DNA of 64,000 nucleotides from an uncultured Parvularculaceae bacterium (GCA_947259375.1 CAMYLZ010000028.1:1-64000); one strand, 5' to 3'; shown: positions 33,912 through 44,293, counted from the first letter of the stretch. Notes: generated from the letters alone by a model not told the origin. Numbers and translations are program-made.

Positions 33912-35126
33912 ATGCGGCGCGTCGTAATTACGGGTATGGGAATTGTCTCGTCGATCGGGAACAATGTCGATGAAGTCAAAGGCGCGCTTTACGACGGCAA
34001 ATCCGGCATCGCCCGCGATGAAAGCTTTGTCGAGCATGGCTTTAAATGCCAGGTCTCGGCGCGCCCGCGCATCAATTACGAGGAAGTGCTGGACCGGCGG
34101 ACCCGCCGGTTCATGGGCGAAGGCGCGGCCTGGAATTATATCGCCATGCGCGAAGCGGTCGAAAACTCCGGCCTGACGCCGGATGAGATCAGCCACCCGA
34201 TGACGGGGATCGTCATGGGCTCTGGCGGCCCGTCCACCAAAGCGATCGTCGAGGCCGCGGACATCAACCGGAAAAACGGATCGCCCAAAAAAATCGGCCC
34301 GACCGTCGTGCCGAAAGCTATGGCGTCCACCAATTCCGCAACGCTGGCCGTGCCTTACAAGATCCTCGGCCTCAACTATTCGATATCCTCGGCCTGTGCG
34401 ACTTCGGTGCATTGCATCGGCGCGGCGGCCGAACAGATCATGTGGGGCAAGCAAGATGTCGTTTTCGCCGGCGGCGGCGAAGAACTCGACTGGACGCTGT
34501 CGAACATTTTCGACGCCATGGGCGCCATGTCGACCAGTTACAACGACACGCCGGAAGTGGCGAGCCGCGCCTATGACCGAGATCGCGACGGCTTTGTCAT
34601 CGCCGGCGGCGCGGCGGTTGTGGTGCTGGAGGAATATGAACGCGCCAAGGCGCGCGGCGCGAACATTCTCGGCGAGATTGTCGGTTACTACGCCAATTCA
34701 GACGGCTATGACATGGTGCAGCTTTCGGGCGAAGGCGCGGTGCGCTGTATGCGCGGCGCGCTCGAAACCGTCCGCATGCCGATCGACTATGTCAATCCTC
34801 ACGGCACCTCGACGCCGGTTGGCGACAAAAAGGAGACCCAGGCGATCCGCGACGTGTTCGGCTCGGAGATTCCCCCATTTTCCTCGACCAAGTCGCTGAC
34901 CGGGCACTCGCTCGGCGCGACCGGCGCCCAGGAAGTCGTCTACGGCCTGATCATGATGCACGAAAAATTCCTCGCCGCATCGGCCCATATCGACAATCTC
35001 GATCCCGAGTTCGAGGGCCTGCCAATCATTCGCGAGCGCGTCGACAACGCCAAGCTAGACTGCTTCCTGACCAACAGTTTCGGGTTTGGCGGCACCAATG
35101 GCAGCCTCGCCGTCGCACGGGTCTAG
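33912..35126 (+). CDS. fabB: Beta-ketoacyl-ACP synthase I FabB
   Basis: This is the condensing enzyme that extends the unsaturated acyl-ACP made by FabA. Catalytic C162 lies in [12 protein letters not shown], with the two histidines in [11 protein letters not shown] and [11 protein letters not shown]. 404 residues, KASI length. The ATG at 33912 follows AAAGGA and is the family-typical [10 protein letters not shown] start; upstream in-frame sequence overlaps fabA. Confidence 0.95.
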   Translation: MRRVVITGMGIVSSIGNNVDEVKGALYDGKSGIARDESFVEHGFKCQVSARPRINYEEVLDRRTRRFMGEGAAWNYIAMREAVENSGLTPDEISHPMTGIVMGSGGPSTKAIVEAADINRKNGSPKKIGPTVVPKAMASTNSATLAVPYKILGLNYSISSACATSVHCIGAAAEQIMWGKQDVVFAGGGEELDWTLSNIFDAMGAMSTSYNDTPEVASRAYDRDRDGFVIAGGAAVVVLEEYERAKARGANILGEIVGYYANSDGYDMVQLSGEGAVRCMRGALETVRMPIDYVNPHGTSTPVGDKKETQAIRDVFGSEIPPFSSTKSLTGHSLGATGAQEVVYGLIMMHEKFLAASAHIDNLDPEFEGLPIIRERVDNAKLDCFLTNSFGFGGTNGSLAVARV

Positions 35127-35315
35127 GTGTTGAACCAGTCGGCGCTCATCGCCATTCTGGTTTCCGCCGCCCTTGCGCTCGCCGGCCTGTGGTGGTTTCG
35201 CCTGATGCTGCCGCAGATCCGCAATCAGCCAAAAATCACCCGTTATGGCGTTTACGCCGCGGTCTGGCTCGCCTATTTCATCCTACTTGTGATTATGATC
35301 GGCCGTGGCGGATAG
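35127..35315 (+). CDS. 62-residue membrane protein between fabB and fabI
   Basis: The gene starts with GTG immediately after the fabB stop codon. It encodes two hydrophobic helices (about residues 5-27 and 42-59) joined by a short basic loop (PQIRNQPKITRYG). No family is recognised. Zero spacing to fabB and 29 bp to fabI place it firmly in the fatty-acid operon, so a membrane-associated role near fatty-acid synthesis is possible. Confidence 0.65.
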   Translation: MLNQSALIAILVSAALALAGLWWFRLMLPQIRNQPKITRYGVYAAVWLAYFILLVIMIGRGG

Positions 35316-35344
35316 GGCCCCGGCGCGAATAGGGAAAAGCGACG

Positions 35345-36166
35345 ATGAGCGACGAGATTGGATACCCGACAGGCGATTTGATGAAGGGCAGGCGCGGTCT
35401 TGTCATGGGCGTCGCCAACAAAAACTCTATCGCCTGGCATATCGCCCAGCAATTGCACGCGCAGGGCGCGACGCTTGGCTTTACCTACGCCAATGACGCG
35501 CTGGCGCGCCGGGTGCGCCCGCTGGCCGAAAGCATCAACGCCGACCTGATCCTTGAATGCGACGTGCTGTCCGATGCATCGATGGACGCGGCGTTCAAGA
35601 CCGTCGAAGACAAATGGGGCGGGCTCGATTTCCTTGTTCACGCCATCGCTTTTACCGACAAGACGGCGCTTGAAGGCTCATTCGTTGAGAACACCACACG
35701 CCAGATTTTCCGCGACACGATGGATGTATCGGCGTTTTCCTTCGTTGACGCCGCGAACCGCGCCTCGAAGCTGATGCAGCCAGGCGGCTCGATGATCACG
35801 CTTACCTATCTCGGCTCCGAACGCACCGTGCCGAACTATAATGTCATGGGCGTCGCCAAAGCCGCGCTTGAAGCATCGACGCGCTATATCGCCCGCGATC
35901 TCGGCCCCAAGGGCATCCGCGTCAACGCGATTTCCGCCGGGCCGATCAAGACGCTGGCGGCGGCCGGTATTTCATCAGGCCGCCACATGTTCTCGTTCAA
36001 CCGCATGGCGAGCCCGTTGCGCGATGATACGGATCCGCGCGGCGTCGCCGGCGCAGCGCTTTACATGCTGTCAGATCTCGGCGCCTCCTGCACCGGTGAA
36101 ACGCACCATGTGGATGCCGGCTTCCATATTGTCGGCATGCCCGATGAGGCGTCCGTGAAAGAGTGA
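35345..36166 (+). CDS. fabI: Enoyl-ACP reductase FabI
   Basis: NADH-dependent reductase of the last step in each fatty-acid elongation round, and the triclosan/isoniazid-type target. The 273-residue SDR protein has the FabI active site Y-x6-K in NYNVMGVAKAA and the loop ITLTYLGSERTVPNY. The N-terminal cofactor region RGLVMGVANKNSIAW is typical. Its stop overlaps the next gene as GTGA. Confidence 0.95.
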   Translation: MSDEIGYPTGDLMKGRRGLVMGVANKNSIAWHIAQQLHAQGATLGFTYANDALARRVRPLAESINADLILECDVLSDASMDAAFKTVEDKWGGLDFLVHAIAFTDKTALEGSFVENTTRQIFRDTMDVSAFSFVDAANRASKLMQPGGSMITLTYLGSERTVPNYNVMGVAKAALEASTRYIARDLGPKGIRVNAISAGPIKTLAAAGISSGRHMFSFNRMASPLRDDTDPRGVAGAALYMLSDLGASCTGETHHVDAGFHIVGMPDEASVKE

Positions 36167-36588
36167 CGACCGCTGACGAAATCATCGCCAAGCTGGATTT
36201 ACAGCCGCACCCAGAAGGCGGCTGGTACCGGCAAACCTGGCGCGCTGAAGCGGCAAACGGCGCGCGCCCCAGCGGCACGGCGATCTATTATTTGCTGAAA
36301 GCCGGCGAGCGTTCGCACTGGCACCGGGTGGACGCCGCCGAGATATGGCTGTTCCACGCCGGCGCATCGCTGGCGCTATCGCTGTCCGAAGACGGCGTTC
36401 AATCGCGAAAAGAAACGCTCGGGAGCGACCTGGCCAATGGCGCCCGCCCGCAGATCATCGTTCCCAAAGGCTGCTGGCAGGCGGCGGAAAGCCTGGGCCC
36501 GTGGACGCTGGTCAGTTGCACGGTCTCGCCGGGCTTTGAGTTCGACGGTTTTGAACTCGCCCCCAATGACTGGGCGCCGGGGAAATAG
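36163..36588 (+). CDS. Cupin domain protein (DUF985)
   Basis: A 141-residue single-cupin protein of the DUF985 type: LQPHPEGGWYRQTWRA at the N-terminus, SHWHRVDAAEIWLFHAG with metal-type histidines, and PKGCWQAAESLGPWTLVSCTVSPGFEF. The start is GTG at 36163, overlapping the fabI stop. Function unknown; its place in the fab operon may be incidental. Confidence 0.82.
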   Translation: MTTADEIIAKLDLQPHPEGGWYRQTWRAEAANGARPSGTAIYYLLKAGERSHWHRVDAAEIWLFHAGASLALSLSEDGVQSRKETLGSDLANGARPQIIVPKGCWQAAESLGPWTLVSCTVSPGFEFDGFELAPNDWAPGK

Positions 36589-36608
36589 CGCCCCCAAATA
36601 ATCGTTCG

Positions 36609-37724
36609 TCACTCAGCAGCGAGCGCCGACGCAGCCCGGCGCATTTCCCGTTTCGGCCCTGTCGGCTCGCCCTCGAAATTCGCCCAGCAACGGTTTCGGT
36701 AATCATATAGCTTGCAGTTCTTCATGATGCGGAAGAAATCGCGGAACGAAAATTCATAAGCCGTGACGGCGTCGCCATAGCGAGCGCGCAAAAGTTCGCC
36801 GGCCTTGTCGAGATGATAGATCGGGATCGTCGACAGCGCATGATGAGCGGTATGCTCCATGACATTGTAATAAAGCCCGAGCCATTTAAGCGCGGGAATT
36901 TCAAGATGCGTCGTTCCCTCGATTGACGCCTGATAGAACGACCAGTCCTCTGCATCATCGAGCCAGTGCCCTTCTTCATGAGCGTGGTGCAGGAAAAAGC
37001 TGAACGAGGCGAGAAAATTCCAGACGATCATCGGCGCCAGCCAGGCGACGGCGAAAATCGCCAGCAGGCTGCGGTCCGGTTGCCAGATTTTGCCGACGCT
37101 GAGGATCGCCGCAATGAGCGCGCCATGCCCGGCGACGACCAGCACGGAATCCCAGAAATAGCGCCGCCACTGGCCACGTGTTTCACTGGCGATGGGCAAG
37201 ATCAGCTTCGGGATCCAGATCGTGATCGGATAATTGAGGAACTGCCCCGTCAGGCCGCGATTAAGCCGTTCGATAAAGCGCCGCAGCGGGCTCGCCGCGC
37301 GATAGTCCTCCACCGACATCGGCGTCCAGACATAATCGACGCCCTTGAAATTGGTCTTGCCGTGATGAAAACGGTTATGGCCGGTCTCCCACAGGCTGGC
37401 AGAATGCGCCGTCGGCAGAAAAGCGAGCCGGCCGATGATCTGGTTGGCGCGCAATGACGGCAAAAAGCATTTATGCACGCAGTCATGACCGATGATGAAC
37501 AAAAGCCCCAGCGTGAAGCCGTTGGCGACCGCCGCGACGATGTTGAGCGCCAGCGGGAACGGGCCAATCGCGCCATATAACGTCGCCGCATAGGCGGCGA
37601 AATGGATGACGGCGATCACAAGGCCTTTGGACCATGACGGCGTTTCCACCGCGCGGCGCTCTTCTTCGCTCAGCCATTCAAATGGCCGGCCGCTCGGTTC
37701 GATAGTCATGGATGTGACGCTCAC
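36609..37724 (-). CDS. Membrane fatty acid desaturase
   Basis: A di-iron membrane desaturase of 371 residues with all three histidine boxes: HDCVHKC, HNRFHHGK and HTAHHALS, plus an extra HHAHEEGH. Several hydrophobic segments flank them. It would introduce double bonds into phospholipid acyl chains or modify carotenoid-type lipids. The start is taken as GTG at 37724, because CAAGGG lies 6 bp upstream; the ATG at 37709 lacks a ribosome site. Confidence 0.85.
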   Translation of the reverse strand: MSVTSMTIEPSGRPFEWLSEEERRAVETPSWSKGLVIAVIHFAAYAATLYGAIGPFPLALNIVAAVANGFTLGLLFIIGHDCVHKCFLPSLRANQIIGRLAFLPTAHSASLWETGHNRFHHGKTNFKGVDYVWTPMSVEDYRAASPLRRFIERLNRGLTGQFLNYPITIWIPKLILPIASETRGQWRRYFWDSVLVVAGHGALIAAILSVGKIWQPDRSLLAIFAVAWLAPMIVWNFLASFSFFLHHAHEEGHWLDDAEDWSFYQASIEGTTHLEIPALKWLGLYYNVMEHTAHHALSTIPIYHLDKAGELLRARYGDAVTAYEFSFRDFFRIMKNCKLYDYRNRCWANFEGEPTGPKREMRRAASALAAE

Positions 37725-37811
37725 TCGTTGCCCTTGCGCCAGATTACGCAAGCGCCGCTATTGTTCAAGGCGGCGCGGCAGCGCATTTCTATCAATCCGT
37801 AGGCGAAACGA

Positions 37812-39752
37812 TCAGGATTGTTTCTGGGCTTCGATCCAGGCGTTGATTTTGCGTTCAAGAACCGGCATCGGCACGGCGCCAGTCAGCAAGACCTCATCGT
37901 GGAACGCGCGAATATCGAAGGCATCCCCAAGCTCGGCTTCCGCCTTCGCTCGAAATTCGCCAATGCGGATCATGCCGAGCTTGTAGGAACAGGCCTGACC
38001 GGGGATCGCCGCATATCGCTCAACCTCGCGCGTCACGGATGCACGCGTCTCCCCGGTAACCGCGACCATGTAATCGATCGCCTGCTCGCGCGACCAGCGT
38101 TTGTAATGAAGGCCGGTGTCGACCACGAGCCGCGCGGCGCGGAAAATCTCCGCCTGCAAGCGGCCAAGATCGCCAAGCGGGTCGTCATCATAAAGGCCCA
38201 TTTCCTTGGCGAGCTGTTCGCCATACAGCGCCCAGCCTTCTGAAAATTCCGAATAGCTGAGCATATTACGGATAAGCGGCATGTCCGCGACCGATCGCTG
38301 CAAGGAAATCTGGAAATGATGCCCCGGCACGGCCTCATGATGGGTCAGGGTCCGCAAACCGAACTTTGGATTGTCGGCGGTGTTTTTCAGATTAATCCAG
38401 TAATTGCCGGGGCGCGAGCCGTCGAGCGGCGCGGCGGAATAATAGGCCCCGGGCGCTGAGTCCTGCTCATAGACCGGCACGCGGCGAACCTCGACCGATT
38501 GGGCGGGAAGCGTCTGGAACCATTGCGGCGCGAGCGCCATCACCGCGTCAATTTGCTCGCGCAACAACTGCAACAGCGCAGCGCGGCCTTCATCATTATT
38601 CGCAAAGACGTTTTCCGGCCGGGCCGCGAGCACCTCAATGCGTTCCGAAACCGATCCTTCCGCCAGCCCTTCGCGGCGCAGGATCGCGTCCATCTCCGCC
38701 GTGATGCGAGCGACTTCCGCAAGGCCAAGCTGATGGACGTCCTCGCCGCTCATGCCGCCAGCGCCATAGGCGTTCAGCGCAAACTGGTAATAGGCCTCGC
38801 CCTCCTCGCCGAGCCGCCAAACGCCGGGCGTCTCGTCGGCTTGCGCCAATAGCGGCTCCATCGCTGCTTTCAGGCGCTGATAAGCCGGATAGACATTCGC
38901 CGTCAGCGCTTCGCCGGCTTTTTCCAGGAGATCGGCGCGCGCTTCCTCGCTCACCCCCTCCATCGCGTTCAGCTTTTCGCTCAACGTCGTGATCAGCACA
39001 TTCTCGCCCGGTACCGGCGCGGTAAAACCATCAAGCGATGCGATAACGCCCTCAATGACAAATCGCGGCGGCGCAATGCCGATCGCCGCGTCGGCGCCGA
39101 CGGTTTCGATCGCTTCGTCAAAAGCCGGGCCGAAGGCGTTCATGCGCGCGATATAGGCTTCCGCATCCGCCGACGTGCGCAGCGGCTGGCCCGTGGTGAG
39201 AAGCTGTGGCAACGCCAGATGCAGCCCGGTGAGCTGGGTGATGTAATAAGGCGTGACGGCCCAGCTTGACCCGACTGACGGCACGCTGCCGCCCGCCGGT
39301 GCGGCGCCGCCAAAATCAAACTGATTGCGCCGGGCCGCGGTCTCATACGCATTCCGCAACACGTCATACGTGATCGCCGCGGTTCCAGAGAGCTTCGCGC
39401 GATCATGGCTGCGTAATTCCTGCAGGAAACTTTCATTGAGCGCGCGCATTTGCTGATGAGCGTGAAAACCATAACCGCCAAGGCGGGCGTTATAGCCCTC
39501 GCCGGCGATCTCTTCGGAAACGCCAAGCGCGCTGGCGCCTTCCGGATAGGCTTGCAACAGCCGGGCGCCATGCCGGTCGGCCATCGCCAGAAAAGTTTCC
39601 GACGGGTCGGCCGGTGTTTCGGCCGCTTGCGGCGCGGCCTCGATCGCCTGCGGCGATGTTTCAGGCGGCGCAGCATTCTCGCCGCATGCCGTCAGCAACA
39701 AGAAAGCGAGCGCGCCGCCCGCCAAAAGTTCGATTTTCCCGCGCGATTTCAT
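37812..39752 (-). CDS. DUF885 lipoprotein (putative metallo-carboxypeptidase)
   Basis: A 646-residue lipoprotein (lipobox LLTAC, residues about 19-23) of the DUF885 family. A zinc-binding HEAVPGHHFQ motif sits in the C-terminal half, as in M2/M32-like thermolysin-fold peptidases. The remainder is largely helical. Homologues are abundant in marine Alphaproteobacteria and are predicted to act on peptides in the periplasm. It is monocistronic. Confidence 0.85.
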   Translation of the reverse strand: MKSRGKIELLAGGALAFLLLTACGENAAPPETSPQAIEAAPQAAETPADPSETFLAMADRHGARLLQAYPEGASALGVSEEIAGEGYNARLGGYGFHAHQQMRALNESFLQELRSHDRAKLSGTAAITYDVLRNAYETAARRNQFDFGGAAPAGGSVPSVGSSWAVTPYYITQLTGLHLALPQLLTTGQPLRTSADAEAYIARMNAFGPAFDEAIETVGADAAIGIAPPRFVIEGVIASLDGFTAPVPGENVLITTLSEKLNAMEGVSEEARADLLEKAGEALTANVYPAYQRLKAAMEPLLAQADETPGVWRLGEEGEAYYQFALNAYGAGGMSGEDVHQLGLAEVARITAEMDAILRREGLAEGSVSERIEVLAARPENVFANNDEGRAALLQLLREQIDAVMALAPQWFQTLPAQSVEVRRVPVYEQDSAPGAYYSAAPLDGSRPGNYWINLKNTADNPKFGLRTLTHHEAVPGHHFQISLQRSVADMPLIRNMLSYSEFSEGWALYGEQLAKEMGLYDDDPLGDLGRLQAEIFRAARLVVDTGLHYKRWSREQAIDYMVAVTGETRASVTREVERYAAIPGQACSYKLGMIRIGEFRAKAEAELGDAFDIRAFHDEVLLTGAVPMPVLERKINAWIEAQKQS

Positions 39753-39913
39753 GATGTCGCCCCCCGCTCGTCCGGCGTCGTAACGACATGGACCTTACCG
39801 CTCCATGCCGCTCAGCCATAGATGGCGGCGGGTTTTTGTGAATCAAAAAACCAGGAGCGACGCCCTCGGGCCACACCCGCCGCCGCCTCACGGAGCCGCC
39901 AGCTAGCCCATTG

Positions 39914-40714
39914 TTATTCCAGAGTTATTTTTGGAAGATCGCCAGCCACGCCAAGCCGGACCTTGTAGCGCACCATGTCGCCCGCGGCCTCGCGCATTTT
40001 CAACAACTCCCCGGTTTTTTGATCGAGCCAGAACACCGCCTCGCCCCGGCCGCCATAATCGATCCGGAGCTTCCAGGTCTTGATCGCGCGGCCGGAGAAA
40101 TCCTCAAGCACATCGTCGCCGATAACCGTATAGGCATAGGCCTGCGGCGGCGTCGCCGATCCGGGATGGTAGAAATTGAGATTGAATGTCTTGCCATTCT
40201 CCAGCGGCAACAGCGCGAACGTTTCTATATCGAGCTCCCAGTTGAGCGTGTTCGCTGCTTTCTCGATCCGGAAATCAGCTTTGGCATTCCCATCGACGCC
40301 TTTCGCGCCGACGACTTTATCGCTCGAGAATTCGTATGCCGAGATTTCGCCATCCGCGCCGCGTTTGTCGATTTGATATATTGGCGCGAAGTCCGAGACC
40401 TTGTTGAGCGAATAAATTTCACGCTGCGCGCGCGCATCGTCACCGCGCCATAGCTGCTTGATTTCGACCAGCGCCTCGCCCTCGCGTTCGATGATCCGCA
40501 AGCTGCGCGTCCATAAAGACAGGCTTTCGAGGTCGTTCGAATTCTTGTCCTTGATATAAACAATATATTCCCGTGCGCCCTCGCGATAATCGCTCGCCTC
40601 GAGGCCCGAGAATGAAAATTCCTCTGCTTGCGGCGCCGCCGCGACCTGCGTCGCGGCCTGCATTGCGGCGAGCAAACCGATGGCGCCCGCCGCGAATACT
40701 CGTGACAATTTCAT
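39914..40714 (-). CDS. DUF3108-like secreted protein
   Basis: A 266-residue protein with a signal peptide (residues 1-26, cleavage near VAAAP). The body is beta-rich with the motif YTVIGDDVLEDFSGRAIKTWKLRID and FWLDQKTGELLKMR, which resembles DUF3108/outer-membrane lipid-sorting proteins. The ATG at 40714 has AGGGA upstream. The function is not known. The gene lies just past the pnp terminator. Confidence 0.65.
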   Translation of the reverse strand: MKLSRVFAAGAIGLLAAMQAATQVAAAPQAEEFSFSGLEASDYREGAREYIVYIKDKNSNDLESLSLWTRSLRIIEREGEALVEIKQLWRGDDARAQREIYSLNKVSDFAPIYQIDKRGADGEISAYEFSSDKVVGAKGVDGNAKADFRIEKAANTLNWELDIETFALLPLENGKTFNLNFYHPGSATPPQAYAYTVIGDDVLEDFSGRAIKTWKLRIDYGGRGEAVFWLDQKTGELLKMREAAGDMVRYKVRLGVAGDLPKITLE

Positions 40715-40831
40715 GATCCCTCCAATTGATTTTGTCCCGTTTCGGGCCCGCAATCTCACGGAGGGCGCCGTCGGACGCAAACCCGCATCGGCAGGATGGT
40801 CGTGAAAATCGGCGGATCGCCGGCGCAACAA

Positions 40832-40859
40832 AAAACGGGCCCGCATGCGGGCCCGTTTT
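40832..40859. terminator. Intrinsic terminator after pnp
   Basis: A 13-bp perfect inverted repeat (40832-40844 with 40847-40859) is flanked by A runs on one side and T runs on the other. It can stop pnp leftward transcription (T-run beyond 40832 on the minus strand) and also works rightward. Confidence 0.92.
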
Positions 40860-40886
40860 CCTACAATCCATGAAGCAAGGCGAAAG

Positions 40887-43013
40887 CTAGTCTTCGCTCT
40901 TGTCCTTCTTGATCTCCTGGCCGGTTTCCTGGTCCACGATCTTCATCGACAGGCGCACCTTGCCGCGATCGTCGAAGCCAAGCAGCTTTACGAACACTTC
41001 ATCGCCTTCCTTGACGACATCGGTGGTTTTTTCCGGCCGGCCGTCGGCAAGCTGCGAGATATGCACGAGGCCGTCGCGGGCCCCGAAGAAATTGACGAAA
41101 GCGCCAAAGTCCATGGTCTTGACCACTTTGCCTTTGTAGATTTCGCCCACTTCCGGTTCGGCGACGATCGAGTGGATCCACTTATAGGCCGCATCGATCT
41201 TTTCCTTGTCGCTCGACGCGATCTTGATCAGGCCGTCATCATTGATGTCGACCTTGGCGCCGGTCTCTTCGACAATCTGGCGAATGACCTTGCCGCCGGA
41301 ACCGATGACGTCGCGGATTTTGTCCTTGGCGATCTGCATCGTCTCGATACGCGGCGCATAATCGCCAAGATCGTCACGCGCATGATCGAGCGCCTTGCTC
41401 ATTTCGCCAAGGATGTGCATCCGGCCGTCTTTGGCCTGACCGAGGGCGATCTGCATGATTTCCTCAGTGATGCCGGCAATCTTGATGTCCATCTGCAACG
41501 AGGTGACCCCTTGGTCCGTACCCGCCACTTTGAAGTCCATGTCGCCAAGATGGTCTTCATCGCCAAGAATATCGGAGAGGACCGCGTAGCGTTCGCCCTC
41601 AAGGATAAGACCCATGGCGATGCCCGCCACCGGACGCTTCACCGGCACGCCGGCGTCCATCAGCGCCAGCGACGAGCCGCAAACCGTCGCCATGGAGGAC
41701 GAGCCGTTCGACTCGGTGATCTCCGAGACGAGACGGATCACATAGGGAAACTCTTCCTGGGACGGAATAACTGCCTTCATGGCGCGCCAAGCGAGCTTGC
41801 CGTGTCCGATTTCGCGGCGGCCCGTAAAGCCCATGCGGCCAACCTCGCCGACCGAATAAGGCGGGAAGTTGTAATGCAGGAGGAAGTTTTCCTTATAGGT
41901 TCCCGACAGGGCGTCGATGAACTGCTCATCTTCGCCGGTGCCGAGGGTCGCAACCACCAGCGCCTGCGTTTCCCCGCGGGTGAACAGCGAAGAACCATGG
42001 GTGCGCGGCAGGACGCCGGCTTCGGCAAGGATCGGGCGCACCGTCTTGGTGTCGCGGCCGTCAATGCGCTCGCCCGTGTCGAGAATGCCATTGCGCACGA
42101 TGTCGGATTCGATCGCCTTGAAGGCGCCGCCGACCAGCGATTTCGACGGCGCGTTTTCATCATCCTCGATGCAAAGCGCTTCAACCGCTTTGGCTTTCGC
42201 CGCCGCGATCGCTTCCTGACGCTCTTGCTTGACGACGATTTTATAGGCCGCGCGCAAATCGTCTTCGACAATGCCGCGCACTTTCGCTTCAAGCTCGGAA
42301 TTGTCCGCCGGCGCGAAGTCCCACGGTTCTTTGGCGGCCTCTTCGGCGAAATCGATGATCACGCCGATTGCTTCTTTCGCCGCGTTATGGCCGAAATTGA
42401 CAGCGCCCAGCATGACTTCTTCAGAAAGCTCTTTGGCTTCCGATTCCACCATCATGACGGCGTCAGACGTGCCCGCCATGACGAGGTCGAGGGCGCTCTC
42501 GCCCATTTCGTCGATTTGCGGATTGAGGACATATTCGCCATTGATATAGCCGACGCGCGCCGCGCCGATCGGGCCCATGAAAGGCACGCCGGAAATGGTG
42601 AGCGCAGCCGACGCCGCGATCATCGCAACGACATCCGGATCATTTTCGAGATCGTGGCTCAGAACCTGGCAGACGACCAGCACTTCGTTCTTGAAGCCTT
42701 TCACGAACAGCGGTCGGATCGGCCGGTCGATGAGGCGCGAGGTCAGCGTCTCCTTTTCGGTCGGACGCCCTTCGCGCTTGAAATAACCGCCCGGCACGCG
42801 ACCGGCAGCGTAGTATCTTTCCTGGTAATGAACCGTCAACGGAAAGAAATCGAAAGCGGGGTTCGGTTCTTTCGCAGCCGTGACCGCAGCGAGGACGGAG
42901 GTTTCGCCATAGGTGACGAGCACCGCGCCGTCGGCCTGGCGCGCAATGCGCCCGGTTTCGAGGGTCAGCGTTCTGCCGCCCCATTCAATCGATTTTTTCG
43001 TGATTTTGAACAT
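40887..43013 (-). CDS. pnp: Polyribonucleotide nucleotidyltransferase (PNPase)
   Basis: A phosphorolytic 3'-5' exoribonuclease and degradosome component, 708 residues. It has two RNase PH domains ([30 protein letters not shown] in the first; the second contains [17 protein letters not shown]). They are followed by a KH domain ([25 protein letters not shown]) and a C-terminal S1 domain ([20 protein letters not shown]). It ends the translation/RNA gene block and is followed by a strong terminator. Confidence 0.97.
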   Translation of the reverse strand: MFKITKKSIEWGGRTLTLETGRIARQADGAVLVTYGETSVLAAVTAAKEPNPAFDFFPLTVHYQERYYAAGRVPGGYFKREGRPTEKETLTSRLIDRPIRPLFVKGFKNEVLVVCQVLSHDLENDPDVVAMIAASAALTISGVPFMGPIGAARVGYINGEYVLNPQIDEMGESALDLVMAGTSDAVMMVESEAKELSEEVMLGAVNFGHNAAKEAIGVIIDFAEEAAKEPWDFAPADNSELEAKVRGIVEDDLRAAYKIVVKQERQEAIAAAKAKAVEALCIEDDENAPSKSLVGGAFKAIESDIVRNGILDTGERIDGRDTKTVRPILAEAGVLPRTHGSSLFTRGETQALVVATLGTGEDEQFIDALSGTYKENFLLHYNFPPYSVGEVGRMGFTGRREIGHGKLAWRAMKAVIPSQEEFPYVIRLVSEITESNGSSSMATVCGSSLALMDAGVPVKRPVAGIAMGLILEGERYAVLSDILGDEDHLGDMDFKVAGTDQGVTSLQMDIKIAGITEEIMQIALGQAKDGRMHILGEMSKALDHARDDLGDYAPRIETMQIAKDKIRDVIGSGGKVIRQIVEETGAKVDINDDGLIKIASSDKEKIDAAYKWIHSIVAEPEVGEIYKGKVVKTMDFGAFVNFFGARDGLVHISQLADGRPEKTTDVVKEGDEVFVKLLGFDDRGKVRLSMKIVDQETGQEIKKDKSED

Positions 43014-43084
43014 ATTTTCTCTTCTCTTCTTCGTACTGCGTCATACGCGGATCGCATGACGCGCGGGGGTTATGAAGCCGGAAG

Positions 43085-43110
43085 CAAAAGCGCCGCCTTG
43101 AGGGCGGCGC
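43085..43110 (-). terminator. Intrinsic terminator between SDR gene and pnp
   Basis: GCGCCGCC (43090-43097) pairs with GGCGGCGC (43103-43110) around TTGAG. On the minus strand it is followed by CTTTTG. It lies immediately after the SDR stop and separates that gene from pnp. Confidence 0.75.
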
Positions 43111-43115
43111 GCTTG

Positions 43116-43877
43116 TTATCTCGGCTGCATTCTGATGGCTCCATCGAGCCTTATGGTTTCGCCGTTCATCATTGTGTTTCGGCAAATCTCAAGCGCCAGG
43201 GACGCATATTCCTCGGGTTTGCCCAACCGTTTCGGGAACGGCACCATGGCGGCGAGCGCATCTTGAACCTTCTGGTCCATGCCCGCCATCATCGGCGTCC
43301 AGAAAATGCCGGGGGCGATTGTGTTGACGCGCACGCCGATATTCATGAGGTCGCGCGCAATCGGAAGCGTCATCGCGACGACGCCGCCTTTGGAGGCCGC
43401 ATAAGCCGCCTGACCGATCTGGCCGTCAAAGGCGGCGACCGATGCGGTGTTGATGATGACGCCGCGCTCTCCATCCGCTTGCGGATCGTTCTTTTCCATT
43501 TCCGCCGCGACAAGGCGAATGCAGTTAAACGTGCCGACGAGATTGACATCGATCACTTTCCGGAAGCTGTCGAGCCGGTGCGCGCCGTTCTTGCCGGTCG
43601 TTTTCTCGCCAATGGCGATGCCGGCGCAATTCACCAGAATCGACGGCGCGCCATTGGCGCTGATCGATTTTTCAAGCGACGCGGCGACGCTCGCCTCGTC
43701 GGAAACATTGGTCTTGCAAAAGACGCCGCCGAGCTTTTCCGCCTGCGCCTCGCCTTTTTCTTCTTGCAGATCCCAGATCGCGACTTTCGCGCCGGCTGCG
43801 CTCAACGCTTCGGCGGTCGCGCCGCCAAGGCCGGACGCGCCGCCGGTGATGATTGCTGAAACGCCTGCAAGCTTCAT
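43116..43877 (-). CDS. SDR oxidoreductase, 3-hydroxyacyl-CoA dehydrogenase type II-like
   Basis: A 253-residue short-chain dehydrogenase with the NAD motif TGGASGLGGATAEAL, NAG motif NCAGIAIG and catalytic Y-x3-K in AAYAASKGG. The insertion GEKTTGKNGAHRLDSFRKVIDVN resembles HSD17B10-type 3-hydroxyacyl-CoA dehydrogenases. It would act in fatty-acid or isoleucine breakdown. It sits between rpsO and pnp, which are normally adjacent, so it is an insertion into that block. Confidence 0.85.
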   Translation of the reverse strand: MKLAGVSAIITGGASGLGGATAEALSAAGAKVAIWDLQEEKGEAQAEKLGGVFCKTNVSDEASVAASLEKSISANGAPSILVNCAGIAIGEKTTGKNGAHRLDSFRKVIDVNLVGTFNCIRLVAAEMEKNDPQADGERGVIINTASVAAFDGQIGQAAYAASKGGVVAMTLPIARDLMNIGVRVNTIAPGIFWTPMMAGMDQKVQDALAAMVPFPKRLGKPEEYASLALEICRNTMMNGETIRLDGAIRMQPR

Positions 43878-43973
43878 ATGCGTGGCTCCTGATTTGCCGG
43901 CCCCTAATTTGCGGGCTTGGGCGAAGGCGCGAACCGCCCCCGCCCGGCTTGGCGGAAAACGTTCCGCGCAGAA

Positions 43974-44243
43974 CTAGCGGCGCAAGCCCAGCTCTTCGAT
44001 AAGCTTCTGGTAGCGGCCAACATCGTTGCGCTTGACATAATCCAGAAGACGCCGGCGTTGTGAGACCATTTTCAACAGTCCGCGGCGCGAGTGATTGTCT
44101 TTCTTGTGTTCTTTGAAATGCTCGGTCAGATTCGAGATGCGCTCCGACAGGATCGCGACCTGTACTTCCGGCGAACCGGTGTCGCCGTCATTTTGCGCAA
44201 ATTTCTTGATGAGTTCAGCCTTACGGCCAGCCGTAATCGACAT
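43974..44243 (-). CDS. rpsO: 30S ribosomal protein S15
   Basis: The 89-residue S15 binds 16S rRNA helix 22 early in 30S assembly and shapes an intersubunit bridge. The complete protein runs from [20 protein letters not shown] to the C-terminal [13 protein letters not shown], with the conserved [21 protein letters not shown] core. S15 commonly represses its own mRNA through a leader structure; a candidate hairpin lies at 44257-44293. Confidence 0.97.
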   Translation of the reverse strand: MSITAGRKAELIKKFAQNDGDTGSPEVQVAILSERISNLTEHFKEHKKDNHSRRGLLKMVSQRRRLLDYVKRNDVGRYQKLIEELGLRR

Positions 44244-44256
44244 GCATATTCTCCGC

Positions 44257-44293
44257 GGCGTCCCTTGAAAAAAATCGGCCCCGCCGGGACGCC
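44257..44293 (-). promoter_or_regulatory. Leader hairpin upstream of rpsO
   Basis: On the minus strand GGCGTCCC (44293-44286) pairs perfectly with GGGACGCC (44264-44257) around a 21-base loop that contains a short GC hairpin and seven U. The stem ends 14 bp before the rpsO ATG, next to the GGAGA ribosome site. It could be a terminator/antiterminator or S15-binding translational operator. Confidence 0.45.

Noticed and set aside
40845-43859. A 1004-codon open frame on the plus strand opposite pnp and the SDR gene
   Set aside because: It is antisense to two well-supported genes, has no recognisable domain, and is the product of strong GC codon bias leaving no stops on the opposite strand.
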